From Holdemanella hominis (GTDB taxonomy: Bacteria; Bacillota_I; Bacilli_A; Erysipelotrichales; Erysipelotrichaceae), in contig NZ_JACRWH010000015.1 of assembly GCF_014306155.1 (NCBI RefSeq), positions 1 through 41,705 of the forward strand: a stretch of 41,705 nucleotides of DNA, read 5' to 3'. The position numbers were made by a program, and so were the translations under genes. This document shows positions 16,049-25,111 of the stretch, in pieces. Position 1 is the stretch's first letter, and every line of letters starts with the position of its first letter. Below the pieces are notes generated by a model. That model worked only from the letters and a program-made list of their open reading frames with translations. It made no database searches and was not told where the DNA came from.

Positions 16049-16593
16049 GAATTGTAGCGGGAAAATATGGGTCTAGATCATTAAAAAGTCCTAAAAATGA
16101 TGCGACTAGACCAACACAAGATAAAATTAAAGGGGCCATCTTCTCAAGTTTGGGGAACATGTTTGATGGTGGTAACTTTTTAGATTGTTACAGTGGAACT
16201 GGAAATATGGGCTTAGAAGCTGTGAGTCGCGGAATGGATCATGCGACTTTGGTGGACAATAATAAAGGGGCCATTTCTGTCATTAAGGAGAATGTAAAGA
16301 GTTTAAAGGCAGAAAAAGAGACCAAAATTATTTGTGGAAATATTTTTAGTGTATTGGAACGTTTGACTTTAAAGTATGATGTAGTTTATATTGATCCTCC
16401 GTATGCGAAACAGGAAAATGAAAAGTTGATTCAAAAATTAGAGGATTTGGATATTGTAAAATTAGATGGAGTTATTGTAGTGGAAAGCCTGCAAGAAGAG
16501 GTGTGGCCAGAAAAAATAGCTTCATTCATAAAATATAAAGAGAAGACATATGGTATTACGCGTATTTCTTATTATCAAAAAGAGGAGAATTAA
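16045..16593 (+). CDS. rsmD: 16S rRNA (guanine966-N2)-methyltransferase RsmD
   Basis: This 182-residue enzyme methylates the exocyclic amine of G966 in 16S rRNA during 30S assembly. It starts with the typical MRIVAGKYGSR and has the SAM loop LDCYSGTGNMGLEA and the catalytic YIDPPYAKQ motif (DPPY) of N2-guanine methyltransferases. The start at 16045 overlaps the SEDS gene stop by four bases; a longer frame from 16009 is not supported. coaD follows 2 bases after its stop, a common gene pair in bacteria. Confidence 0.93.
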   Translation: MRIVAGKYGSRSLKSPKNDATRPTQDKIKGAIFSSLGNMFDGGNFLDCYSGTGNMGLEAVSRGMDHATLVDNNKGAISVIKENVKSLKAEKETKIICGNIFSVLERLTLKYDVVYIDPPYAKQENEKLIQKLEDLDIVKLDGVIVVESLQEEVWPEKIASFIKYKEKTYGITRISYYQKEEN

Positions 16594-16595
16594 GA

Positions 16596-17072
16596 ATGAA
16601 AATAGCAGCATTTTGCGGAACATTTGACCCAGTTACTTATGGTCATTTAGATATTATTGAAAGAGCAAGTAAGTTGTTTGATCAGTTAGTGGTCTTTATT
16701 TCGCCAAACTCAGATAAAAATAATGAGTTTACAGAGGAAAAAAGATTAAAATGGTTGAATGAATCAACGAAGCACTTGTCAAACGTAACATGCAAGATTC
16801 AGTCGGGATTAGTTGTCGAGGCATGCAAAAGTGTGAATGCGACTGTGCTGGTACGTGGAATTCGTAATGGTGTGGATTGTACATACGAGCAAAACATGGC
16901 GTTTATGAACGCAAGATTGAATGAGGACATTGAGACAGTATGTTTATTTACTCGTCCTGAATATAGTTTGTACTCAAGTTCAAACGTAAGAGAACTATTT
17001 AAATATGGTCAGGACATTTCGGGATTTGTTCCTGCTTGTGTATTAGAAGATCTAAAAAAAGGAGAAGAATAA
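16596..17072 (+). CDS. coaD: Phosphopantetheine adenylyltransferase
   Basis: This 158-residue nucleotidyltransferase catalyses the fourth step of coenzyme A synthesis, 4'-phosphopantetheine plus ATP to dephospho-CoA. The GTFDPVTYGHLD motif holds the T/HxGH signature, and RGIRNGVDCTYEQNMA plus YSLYSSSNVRELF give the remaining ATP and substrate contacts. The length is normal. A GAGGAG site precedes ATG. It lies 2 bases after rsmD and 1 base before rnc. Confidence 0.95.
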   Translation: MKIAAFCGTFDPVTYGHLDIIERASKLFDQLVVFISPNSDKNNEFTEEKRLKWLNESTKHLSNVTCKIQSGLVVEACKSVNATVLVRGIRNGVDCTYEQNMAFMNARLNEDIETVCLFTRPEYSLYSSSNVRELFKYGQDISGFVPACVLEDLKKGEE

Positions 17073-17073
17073 A

Positions 17074-17757
17074 ATGGAAAAGTTTATTGATTGGTTAAAG
17101 GCAAATGGATATCAATATAAAGATGAAGATATTTATCTAGAAGCTTGTACACACTCTTCGTATGCCAATGAACATCATCGTGAAATGGGAGACAATGAGC
17201 GCTTAGAATTTATGGGAGATTCTGTTTTACAAATTTGGAGTGCTACACAATTATTTTTGATGGAACCCAAAATGCGTGAAGGACAAATGACAACACTTCG
17301 TGCACAGACAGTGTGTGAATCTACATTAGCCGTATTGAATAGACAATTAGGATGGTATGAATTCTTGCGTCTAGGTGTTGGTGAAGAAAAAACGGGTGGA
17401 CGCCATAGAGAAAGTATTTTGGCCGATCAATTTGAAGCTTGCATCGGAGCTATTTATATTGATCAGGGATATGCCGTTTGTGACGAGATTTTGACAAAAT
17501 ATATGAAGCCAGTATTTAAACAAGAAAAGAGTGAGGCTGTTACAGACTATAAAACACATTTACAAGAGGTGATTCAGGCAGATTCTAGAAAGACAATTCA
17601 ATATAAATTGTTAGAAGAAAAAGGTCCAAGTAATGCACCAACCTTCACAATGGGTGTGTATTTAGATGATATTTTATTAGGTCAGGGAACGAGCAGCACA
17701 AAGAAAAAGGCGGAACAAAAAGCAGCTAAGGATGCTTTTGAAAAGATGGCAAAATAA
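17074..17757 (+). CDS. rnc: Ribonuclease III
   Basis: This 227-residue double-strand-specific endoribonuclease processes rRNA precursors and structured mRNAs. The nuclease domain (1 to about 150) has the signature NERLEFMGDSVL and the second acid cluster DQFEACIGAIYID. A double-stranded-RNA-binding domain follows from about 155 (DYKTHLQEVIQ to KKKAEQKAAKDAFEKM). An AAAGGAG site is present. polC starts 1 base after the stop codon, so the two genes are co-transcribed and probably translationally coupled. Confidence 0.95.
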   Translation: MEKFIDWLKANGYQYKDEDIYLEACTHSSYANEHHREMGDNERLEFMGDSVLQIWSATQLFLMEPKMREGQMTTLRAQTVCESTLAVLNRQLGWYEFLRLGVGEEKTGGRHRESILADQFEACIGAIYIDQGYAVCDEILTKYMKPVFKQEKSEAVTDYKTHLQEVIQADSRKTIQYKLLEEKGPSNAPTFTMGVYLDDILLGQGTSSTKKKAEQKAAKDAFEKMAK

Positions 17758-17758
17758 A

Positions 17759-20700
17759 ATGGAAGTATTTGAGAAATTACTAGATCCGGAATTATATGCG
17801 TATTTTAAAAATGCGACTTTTTATGAGAATCCTGTATTTCATACAGCGCATAAAATGGTTGATTTTTACATTGAATTTGAGAATGTAATTCCTTTGGAAA
17901 TTTATGAACAGATCATTACTAAGCTTCAGCTTTCTTTGCATACTCATGTAAAGTTGCATATGCACACAAAGAATAGCGTTATTGAAATGGATGAACTGGA
18001 TCGTTATGTAAATTATTTTGTGGAAAAATATAGTGATGTGAAGGATTTTCGCTTTCTACATCCTTATTTGGAAAATGATACAATCTGTTTTTCTACGCGC
18101 GATGAGTCTCGTCTTGCTGCTTTAAATTTGGCTTTACCTTCATTAATGGAAAAGTTAGAGGATGTAGGGATTACGCAGGAAATTGTGTGTAAAAAAGTTG
18201 AAGATGATATAGAGATTGAAACGGCAAAGGTTCAAGTGAGTGCACCAGTTATTAAACAAGAGCCAGTTAAGAAGCAGTATCCTTCTTCAAACAGCTATAA
18301 GAAGGAATCAGCTACAACATATAAGATTGCAGATTTACGAGTGGGCTATTCAAATGTTCAAATTGAAGGACATATTTTCGATATTGATAATCGTGTTATG
18401 AAGAGTGGTAAAACTTTGCAGATGTTGTATATCAGTGATTATGATGATGCGATTGTTGCCAAACGTTTTGAAGGGGCAAGATGTCCTATTGAAGAGATTC
18501 AAGCGGTAAAAAAAGGCATGCATGTTGTGTTAACGGGTGAAGTTGTTTATGATTCATTCTCAAAGTGCGACTCTTTTATGGTTCGTAAATTAGAAATCTC
18601 AAAGGAAAAGAAAAGAGAAGATCATGCGAAAGTAAAAAGAACGGAATGGCATGTTCACTCTAATTTTTCAGAAATGGATGGTGTTTGTGCAATCGAAGAA
18701 TTTATTCAGACTGCCTATGACTGGGGTATGGATTCTATCGGTGTGTGTGATCACCAGGTCGTACAGGCTTTTCCAATGGCACAACATAAGATTGAGGCTT
18801 TGGTCAAACAAGATCCGAATCGTGAATTTAAAATGTTGTATGGTTGTGAAATGCTTGTGGCAGATTCTAAATATCATATTGTATATAATAATGATCATCG
18901 CAAACTTGAAGATGCAACATTTGTCGTGTTTGACTTAGAAACAACGGGTCTTTCAAATACGCGTGATGAAATTATTGAATTTGGTGGGGTTAAGATCAAA
19001 AATCGTGAAGAGGTTGGACGTTTACAGATGTTCATTAATCCAAAGCGTACAATTCCTGCCCACATTTCAAATTTAACGCATATTACACAAAATGATGTAG
19101 ATCGTGCAAAACCTATTGAAGATGCTTTAGATGAGTTGTTAGAATTTATTGGAGATTCTATTTTAGTTGCACATAATGCGACATTTGACGTTGGCTTTAT
19201 GAATGCAGCCTGCAGAAAAACAGGTCGTGATGAACTGACAAATCCTGTGATTGATACATTGCCACTATCGTATGCGATGCTTCCGGATGATCAAAAGCGA
19301 TTTAATCTAGGAAGTGTATGTCGTCATTATCGTGTGAGTTATGATGGTGAAGGTGCGCACCGTGCCGACTATGATGCGGATGTACTTTCACAAGTCATGT
19401 ATAATATGATGAATCAATTAGGACATGAAGCTACTTTAGATACATTAGTTGATATGGAAAGTGGATGTGAGAAATACGCTTCGAAAAAACCATATGAGAG
19501 AAATCGTCCATATCATATGACGGTATTTGCAAAGAATAAGGATGGTTTAAAAGAATTGTTTGAATTGATTACTTTATCACATACACAATATTTGGTGAGT
19601 ATGGGTAAAGAAAATGGTCAGCCTCGTATTATTAAGGAGGAAATCTCAAAGAAGTGGGATAACGGCAACTTATTAATTGGTTCTTCTTGTCAGAATGGTG
19701 AAATTTTTGAATTGGCGCATACGCGAAGTAAAAAAGAATTATTGGAAGCTATGGGCTATTATGACTACATTGAGTTACAGCCATTAGAGTGTTATAAGAA
19801 TTTATTGGATCGTGGAAGCATTACAGATGTGGATGATTTGAAGTGGTATTTGCAGTTTATCTATGATACCGCAAAAGAAGCGGGTAAGATGGTGATTGCT
19901 TCAAGTGATGCACACTATGTGAATCCTAATGAGAAACGTCTTCGTGATGTATATATTAATGCCAAGGCAATTGGTAATGCTAGACATCCTCTATATATTT
20001 ATAATAAACAAGCGCGTAAAGCTACGAGCAATCCAAATCAGCATTTGTTGACGACGGATGAGATGTTGAAGGCATTTGAATGGATGGGTGAAGATGTAGC
20101 TTATGAGGTTGTTGTGGAAAACACAAATAAATTGAAGTTATTAACAGAGCCTATCTTTCCAATCAAAGATAGGTTGTATCCACCTGACATTGAGGGGTCT
20201 GACCAAAAGTTGCGTGATATTTGTTTTGAAACAGCTCACCAATGGTATGGAAATGATTTGCCAGACATTGTAGAGAAACGTTTAACTCGTGAGTTAGATA
20301 GTATTATTGGTCATGGTTACTATGTAGTATATTATATTTCACACTTACTAGTTAAGAAGAGTAATGATGATGGATATCTTGTAGGTTCGCGTGGATCTGT
20401 AGGATCTAGTTTTGTTGCGACAATGTCCAATATTACTGAGGTAAACCCATTAACACCTCACTATGTATGTAAAAATTGTCAGCACTATGAGTTTTTAGAT
20501 GGGGATGAAGCTAAGTCTGGTTTTGATTTGCCGGATAAGCTGTGTCCGGTTTGTGGTGAAATCATGCGTGGAGATGGTCAGGATATTCCGTTTGAAACAT
20601 TCTTAGGTTTTGAAGGGGATAAAGTTCCCGATATCGATTTGAACTTTTCCGGTGAATATCAACCGAATGCCCATGCCTATACAAAAGAAGTATTTGGAGA

Positions 20701-22072
20701 TGATCACGTCTTTAGAGCAGGTACTGTAGGTACGGTTCAGGAGAAGACGGCGTATGGTTATGTTAAAGGATATGAAGAAGAGATGGAGTGTGAGCCTTTT
20801 AATGAGGCAAAGCGTGTAGATTTGGCTAAGGGTTGTGAAGGTGTAAAAAGAACAACGGGTCAGCATCCGGGTGGTATTGTCGTTGTGCCATTGGATATGG
20901 ATGTGCATGATTTTACGCCTGTTCAATATCCTGCAAACAATCCAAATGCGACTTGGAAAACAACGCACTTCGATTTCCATCAGATTCATGATAATATCTT
21001 AAAATTTGATATTTTAGGTCATGTCGATCCTACGGCTATGAAAATGTTGGAGAGAATAACGGGGGTGAATGTTCGTCAGATTCCTATGAATGATCAGGAA
21101 ACTATGGCTATATTCTCGACAACTGAATCACTAAAAATCGATACGACAAAATATAATGAAGTTACAGGAGCCGCGGGTATTCCTGAGTTTGGTACACCAT
21201 TTGTTCGTGGTATTCTTGAACTTACAAAGCCGACAACGTTTGCGGAATTAGTCACAATTTCTGGTTTGTCTCATGGTACCGATGTTTGGTTGGGAAACGC
21301 CAAAGATCTAATTGATAATGGTATTTGTAAGTTGAATGAAGTTATTGGTTGTCGTGACGATATCATGGTTGATTTGATGGGGTATGGTGTTAAACCAAAA
21401 TTATCATTTACGATCATGGAAAGTGTTCGTAAGGGTAAAGGTTTAAAAGATGAGTGGGTTACCGAAATGAAGGCGAACAATGTACCAGAATGGTTTATTG
21501 ATTCTTGTACAAAAATTAAGTACATGTTCCCTAAAGCCCATGCGGTTGCCTATGTTATGATGGCTGTGCGTATTGCGTGGTTTAAGGTACATATGCCAGT
21601 ACATTATTATTGTATGTATTTTAGTATACGTTGTGATGCTTATGATGTGCAGACCATGATTCAGGGTGAAGCTGCAATTCGCCAAAGAATGGCGGATATC
21701 AAACATATGAAAGAGGATAAAACACAAAAGCCAAGTGATAAAGAGTTAGCTATTTATGATACGTTAGAACTTGCTTTAGAGATGGTTTTGCGTGGATTTA
21801 GATTCTCAAACATTAGCATTAATCGTAGTGCGGCTACTGAATTTATTGTGGATCCAGACGATCCAAAAGCGATTATTCCGCCTTTCACAAGTATTGATGG
21901 TTTGGGTTCAAACGTAGGTTTGTCTGTTGTAAAGGCAAGAGAAGAAAAACCATTCCTATCTAAGGAAGATGTACTGAAGCGTACACAGCTTTCAAAAACA
22001 TTAGTTGAAAAGTTAGCGGATATGAATGCTTTAGAGGGATTGGATGAAGAAAATCAAATGACACTGTTTTAG
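17759..22072 (+). CDS. polC: DNA polymerase III alpha subunit, Gram-positive PolC type
   Basis: This replicative polymerase of about 1437 residues has the full PolC layout: an N-terminal domain, an OB fold (about 195-285), a PHP domain beginning VHSNFSEMDG (about 297) and a proofreading exonuclease inserted in the PHP domain. The exonuclease shows FDLETTG at about 390, HNATFDVGFM and HRADYDAD. A PHP end (ASSDAHY, about 712), a four-Cys zinc site (CKNC...CPVC, about 903-925) and the polymerase core with PDIDLNFSG at about 956 follow. I start at 17759, directly after rnc, rather than at the in-frame ATG at 17732 inside rnc; the AGATGG ribosome binding site is weak. Confidence 0.97.
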   Translation: MEVFEKLLDPELYAYFKNATFYENPVFHTAHKMVDFYIEFENVIPLEIYEQIITKLQLSLHTHVKLHMHTKNSVIEMDELDRYVNYFVEKYSDVKDFRFLHPYLENDTICFSTRDESRLAALNLALPSLMEKLEDVGITQEIVCKKVEDDIEIETAKVQVSAPVIKQEPVKKQYPSSNSYKKESATTYKIADLRVGYSNVQIEGHIFDIDNRVMKSGKTLQMLYISDYDDAIVAKRFEGARCPIEEIQAVKKGMHVVLTGEVVYDSFSKCDSFMVRKLEISKEKKREDHAKVKRTEWHVHSNFSEMDGVCAIEEFIQTAYDWGMDSIGVCDHQVVQAFPMAQHKIEALVKQDPNREFKMLYGCEMLVADSKYHIVYNNDHRKLEDATFVVFDLETTGLSNTRDEIIEFGGVKIKNREEVGRLQMFINPKRTIPAHISNLTHITQNDVDRAKPIEDALDELLEFIGDSILVAHNATFDVGFMNAACRKTGRDELTNPVIDTLPLSYAMLPDDQKRFNLGSVCRHYRVSYDGEGAHRADYDADVLSQVMYNMMNQLGHEATLDTLVDMESGCEKYASKKPYERNRPYHMTVFAKNKDGLKELFELITLSHTQYLVSMGKENGQPRIIKEEISKKWDNGNLLIGSSCQNGEIFELAHTRSKKELLEAMGYYDYIELQPLECYKNLLDRGSITDVDDLKWYLQFIYDTAKEAGKMVIASSDAHYVNPNEKRLRDVYINAKAIGNARHPLYIYNKQARKATSNPNQHLLTTDEMLKAFEWMGEDVAYEVVVENTNKLKLLTEPIFPIKDRLYPPDIEGSDQKLRDICFETAHQWYGNDLPDIVEKRLTRELDSIIGHGYYVVYYISHLLVKKSNDDGYLVGSRGSVGSSFVATMSNITEVNPLTPHYVCKNCQHYEFLDGDEAKSGFDLPDKLCPVCGEIMRGDGQDIPFETFLGFEGDKVPDIDLNFSGEYQPNAHAYTKEVFGDDHVFRAGTVGTVQEKTAYGYVKGYEEEMECEPFNEAKRVDLAKGCEGVKRTTGQHPGGIVVVPLDMDVHDFTPVQYPANNPNATWKTTHFDFHQIHDNILKFDILGHVDPTAMKMLERITGVNVRQIPMNDQETMAIFSTTESLKIDTTKYNEVTGAAGIPEFGTPFVRGILELTKPTTFAELVTISGLSHGTDVWLGNAKDLIDNGICKLNEVIGCRDDIMVDLMGYGVKPKLSFTIMESVRKGKGLKDEWVTEMKANNVPEWFIDSCTKIKYMFPKAHAVAYVMMAVRIAWFKVHMPVHYYCMYFSIRCDAYDVQTMIQGEAAIRQRMADIKHMKEDKTQKPSDKELAIYDTLELALEMVLRGFRFSNISINRSAATEFIVDPDDPKAIIPPFTSIDGLGSNVGLSVVKAREEKPFLSKEDVLKRTQLSKTLVEKLADMNALEGLDEENQMTLF

Positions 22073-22087
22073 GCAGTGTCTTTTTTA
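22060..22087 (+). terminator. polC terminator
   Basis: GACACTG pairs with CAGTGTC across the stop codon, followed by six T. It ends the ftsW-to-polC transcript. Confidence 0.9.
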
Positions 22088-22148
22088 GAGCGTATGTAAA
22101 TTTTTATAATTATGTAATGATATGGTAAAATATTTACATTATTGTAGA

Positions 22149-23181
22149 ATGAGTATAAAAAAGAACGGATATAATATAACGCTTGGTATTTTTATTGGGT
22201 TGATTGCCGGTGTTATTATTGGAATTATTATGCCGGAATGGGCAAATATGGGCATTGAGTGTGGTTTCCACTATTTATATGTCGGCATTAAAAATGATGA
22301 TTTCCCCACTTGTATTCACAAGTTTAGTTATGGGGATCATTAGAATTGGGGATATTGCCAAAACAGGTAAGGTAGATTTATATACCTTATTATGGTATAC
22401 GGGTACAACGGCTTTAGTTTCAGGTTTAGGTTTGGTTTTGCCTCGTATGTTGCATTTGGGTAAGAATGTGCATATTGTTACGACAAAAACACAAGTGGAG
22501 GCTGCGACATTTAATGGATTGTTGGATACTTTACAGAATATTATTCCGCCAAATCCAGTGGAAGCTTTCGAATCAGGAAATATACATTAAGTATTAGCTT
22601 TTGCGGTAATTATTGGACTTGCATGTTTGGCTGTTCAGGAAAAGGCGGATCCATTTATTAATTTGCGTGATTCCATTTATCAAATTTCTACTTTTATTAT
22701 TAGTAAGATCATGTATGTGACTCCATTTGGAGTATTCGCATGTATCGCTACAGTTATGTATTCAAATGGTGTGGATACAATGCTTCAATTAGGACAAGTA
22801 TTATTGGCATTGTATATTACGTTCTATTTATATGCGTTTATTATTTATGGTGGTATGGTCAAATTTTATGGAAAATACAGTCCAATTCAAATTTTTAAGG
22901 GTATCGCACCTGTAGGATTGAATGCGTTTGGTACTTGTTCAAGTAGTGCTACGATTCCCATTTCATTAAAGTGTGCAACTGAAAAAATTGGCATTCCAGA
23001 AGAAATTACTTCGTTGACTCTTCCTTTAGGGACAACTATCGATATGGATGCAGTTTCGATTTTGATGTCATTGATGATCACATTCTTTGCGACTGCACTT
23101 GGTATTGATTTAAGCATTGGTACAATGGTTACAGTACTTGCTTGTAACGTATTGTTAAGTATTGGAATTAAGTGGATCTGA
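22149..23181 (+). pseudogene. Broken dicarboxylate/amino-acid:cation symporter (DAACS, GltP/SstT type)
   Basis: The pieces form one transporter gene with several lesions. From ATG 22149 the frame reads NITLGIFIGLIAGVIIG, then shifts by one base near 22290. The second frame continues MMISPLVFTSLVMGI and runs to an in-frame TAA at 22588-22590. The same frame resumes as VLAFAVIIGL and reaches the family's Ser-rich substrate loop TCSSSATIPISL and the LPLGTTIDMD motif. It then stops at 23181, about 70-90 residues before the normal C-terminus. A frameshift, a nonsense codon and a 3' truncation together make it non-functional. Confidence 0.88.
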
Positions 23182-23572
23182 GAAACGTTTTTATATTCTG
23201 CTTTTCTAATTTGTCATACTGACGATACATTGACTGCACCTGATTTTAAATCCTGTCATCTTGACTTTTCACACTTTGTCGCAATGCAGGACACATTGAT
23301 TCTAGATATGAAAAAATGTGGACACACAATGAAATCATGCTTTGGATTCTAGTATAAAGAATCTCTCATCCAGTTAGGTCTAAGGGTAAGCCCTGCTGGA
23401 TGCAGTATGAGTTTACAGAGTACGGTCCACATGGATTGGAAATGCTCAAAAAACAAAAGCTATGCAAAGACTATATGCAAGGCCTAGAACCATGCTGAAA
23501 GCTTTGCGATGCTCCATTTCTCGCAATGAGAGAAAGAGAATCTCGTCATTTTAATGATGAGAGTACGTCAAA
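23182..23572. other. Gene-free relic segment, possibly an old mobile-element scar
   Basis: No convincing gene is present. The left part has repeated TGTCATnnTGAC-like motifs (TGTCATACTGAC near 23213 and TGTCATCTTGAC near 23254), which recall the multiple terminal repeats of some IS21-like elements, but no transposase was recognised. A short open stretch around 23359-23499 (residues including KPCWMQYEFTEYGPHGLEML) has no family I know. Short hairpins TTTCTC/GAGAAA occur near 23517-23535. The segment joins a symporter gene without its end to a possible mscL tail without its beginning. Confidence 0.35.
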
Positions 23573-23707
23573 ATGTTGAAGTTTTTGGCTCATTTTAAAA
23601 AGACAACAAATGATCAACTTGATCAGGAAGAACCTAAAAAAGAAGATACTGTTGTCTTATTAGAAGAGATTTGTGATTTGTTGAAGACTAGTAAAGAAGA
23701 TAAATAA
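23573..23707 (+). pseudogene. Possible 3' remnant of mscL (or a 44-residue orphan)
   Basis: The frame MLKFLAHFKKTTND...EEPKKEDTVVLLEEICDLLKTSKEDK is 44 residues long. The last part resembles the cytoplasmic helix at the end of large-conductance mechanosensitive channels, where acidic residues lead into a 'LLxEIRDLL' helix. The upstream in-frame stop at 23558 leaves no membrane segments, so it would be only the channel's tail. There is no clear ribosome binding site. It overlaps the last codons of the convergent exchanger gene by 20 bases. Confidence 0.4.
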
Positions 23708-24587
23708 AGTAAATCAAATATGTAACTAACAAGAGTATGCCGGCTTTTTTGTCGAGTACTCTTGTTTTTTTAGTGCAAATATAAAGGACAAGACCAATCA
23801 ATATTGCGACAAAGGAATCGATGATAAAGTTAGGTTCAAAAGGTACGGGAGTAATAAGTGCACTAGCCCCTACGACAAATAGGATATTAAAGATATTAGA
23901 TCCGATGATGTTTCCAATCGCGATGTCGGCATTGCCTTTTTTTGCAGCAGTTACAGAAGTGACAAGTTCTGGTAAGGATGTTCCTAAGGCAACAATGGTT
24001 AGTCCGATAAATCTTTGGCTGACACCTAATGAGATGGCAATGTTTGTGGCTGCATCTACCGCAAAGTTACTTCCAATCATTAAACATACAAGTCCGAGTG
24101 GAATAAATAATGGGTTTGTTTTTTTGATTTCAGTTTCTTCCATTTGATTCTTAGACATTCTAAAGATGTAGTATAAGTAACCAAGAAAGAATACCCACAT
24201 AATAATTCCATCTAAACGAGAAATTGTTGTGTTGATGCCTAATAATATCAATACAAGTGTTACAAGCATCATAAATGGCATTTCATATTTGATTGTACTA
24301 TTTTGAATATGTAATGGACGAATGAGTGCTGTAATGCCAAGAATGATTCCTACATTTAAAATATTACTTCCAACAACATTTCCAATTGTGATGGCTGCAT
24401 TGGATTTTAATGCAGCTGTAATGGAAACAAAGGCTTCTGGAAGACTGGTTCCCATCGCAACGATAGTAAGTCCAATGACAAGTTGGGGTATGCCAAAGCG
24501 TGATGCGATACTGCTTGATCCATCAACGAACCAATCGGCTCCTTTTAGTAGTAGAATAAATCCTAATACTAATAAAATTATATTCAT
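23688..24587 (-). CDS. CaCA-family cation/Na+ exchanger (YrbG type), behind an Mn riboswitch
   Basis: This membrane protein of about 299 residues and ten helices is made of two inverted repeats, each carrying the ion-binding alpha motif. These are GTSLPEAFVSITAA with GNVVGSNILN in the first half and GTSLPELVTSVTAA with GNIIGSNIFN in the second. Family members exchange Ca2+ (and related divalent ions) for Na+ or H+. I start at 24587, where AGGAGG lies directly upstream. The leader contains a yybP-ykoY riboswitch and terminator (24610-24727), which points to Mn2+ as the physiological substrate; that is inference from regulation. Confidence 0.9.
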   Translation of the reverse strand: MNIILLVLGFILLLKGADWFVDGSSSIASRFGIPQLVIGLTIVAMGTSLPEAFVSITAALKSNAAITIGNVVGSNILNVGIILGITALIRPLHIQNSTIKYEMPFMMLVTLVLILLGINTTISRLDGIIMWVFFLGYLYYIFRMSKNQMEETEIKKTNPLFIPLGLVCLMIGSNFAVDAATNIAISLGVSQRFIGLTIVALGTSLPELVTSVTAAKKGNADIAIGNIIGSNIFNILFVVGASALITPVPFEPNFIIDSFVAILIGLVLYICTKKTRVLDKKAGILLLVTYLIYFIYLLY

Positions 24588-24609
24588 ATGTTTTCCTCCT
24601 GGACCAGAT

Positions 24610-24645
24610 AAAAATAAAAAGACTCTGGTCTTATATACCAAAGTC
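24610..24645 (-). terminator. Riboswitch-controlled terminator
   Basis: On the minus strand GACTTTGGT pairs with ACCAGAGTC (one mismatch) and is followed by TTTTTATTTTT, 23 bases before the exchanger start codon. Its 5' arm is also the 3' strand of the riboswitch's closing helix, so ligand-folded RNA should block the terminator. Confidence 0.85.
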
Positions 24646-24727
24646 TTGCCATTTCATCACAGTCCGGATTTAACATCGTATTGACGAAGCTGTAAACACA
24701 TATATGTGCAGGCTACTCCCTTTATGG
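24638..24727 (-). promoter_or_regulatory. Manganese riboswitch (yybP-ykoY class)
   Basis: Read on the minus strand the leader has AAAGGGAGTAGC (24723-24712), a palindromic stem around CACATATATGTG, then CGTCAATACG, CCGGAC and finally ATGGCAAGACTTTGG. The GGGAGUAGC loop and the terminal GGCAAGAC segment are the conserved elements of the yybP-ykoY class, which senses Mn2+. The last stretch overlaps the terminator at 24610-24645, giving an 'on' switch. A -10 TATAAT (24737-24732) places the transcript start at about 24725, right at the riboswitch. Confidence 0.85.
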
Positions 24728-24731
24728 GTTT

Positions 24732-24737
24732 ATTATA
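24732..24737 (-). promoter_or_regulatory. -10 box of the exchanger/riboswitch transcript
   Basis: A perfect TATAAT on the minus strand, 7 bases before the predicted riboswitch start. No good -35 is visible at the usual distance. Confidence 0.5.
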
Positions 24738-24880
24738 CATATTTTGGTCAATAAATTCTATATTTAATTGTAAAAATATCTTAACAAATGCCAGTTTTCT
24801 AGAAAAGCCACTATTGATTGCGTATTAGATGAATAAATCAAAAGATAAAACGATGCCTATTTTGTCGACTTCTTTATTGG

Positions 24881-25036
24881 GGAATGGAAAAAGGATTTAA
24901 TGTTTCAAGTATCACATCGATCTTCTCAGTAAGTGAAGAGTCGATTAAAAAGCTATTGATGAAAGCTTAGGCCAAGCTGCAAAGAGATGGTCGCAAAGAT
25001 GGATTAATTCTTTTGTTCAATGTTTGTGACGATTGA
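24881..25036 (+). pseudogene. Relic of the C-terminus of an Rpn / PD-(D/E)XK nuclease-type 'putative transposase' gene
   Basis: The frame reads GMEKGFNVSSITSIFSV and SEESIKKLLMKA, hits TAG at 24968, then continues in frame as AKLQRDGRKDGLILLFNVCDD to a TGA. The first part resembles the short helical tail (KGFxIxxIxxITGLSxEEIKKL) at the end of Rpn-family nucleases and related annotated transposases. No start codon with a ribosome binding site and no catalytic domain are present, so at most it is a fragment. The rest of 24740-25080 holds nothing else I can name. Confidence 0.35.
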
Positions 25037-25069
25037 TAGGACAAGATGAAAAATCTCTTCTTTTCTTTT

Positions 25070-25085
25070 CAGTCTGTGATATAAT
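25070..25085 (+). promoter_or_regulatory. Promoter of the second CaCA exchanger
   Basis: Extended -10 TGA-TATAAT (TATAAT at 25080-25085) lies 27 bases before the start codon; the -35 region is pyrimidine-rich and weak. No riboswitch is visible in this leader, unlike its paralogue. Confidence 0.5.
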
Positions 25086-25111
25086 AAAGTGACTTTGAAA
25101 GGATTGAAAAA

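Noticed and set aside
17732..17758. Upstream ATG as the start of polC
   Set aside because: It lies inside rnc with no ribosome binding site; the usual PolC N-terminus fits the start at 17759.
23182..23572. A small RNA or CRISPR-like repeat set in the relic segment
   Set aside because: The TGTCAT-TGAC motifs are too few and irregular in spacing for a CRISPR array, and no conserved RNA class was recognised.
24588..24641. N-terminal extension of the first CaCA exchanger
   Set aside because: The extension reads through the riboswitch terminator, and AGGAGG directly precedes the ATG at 24587.
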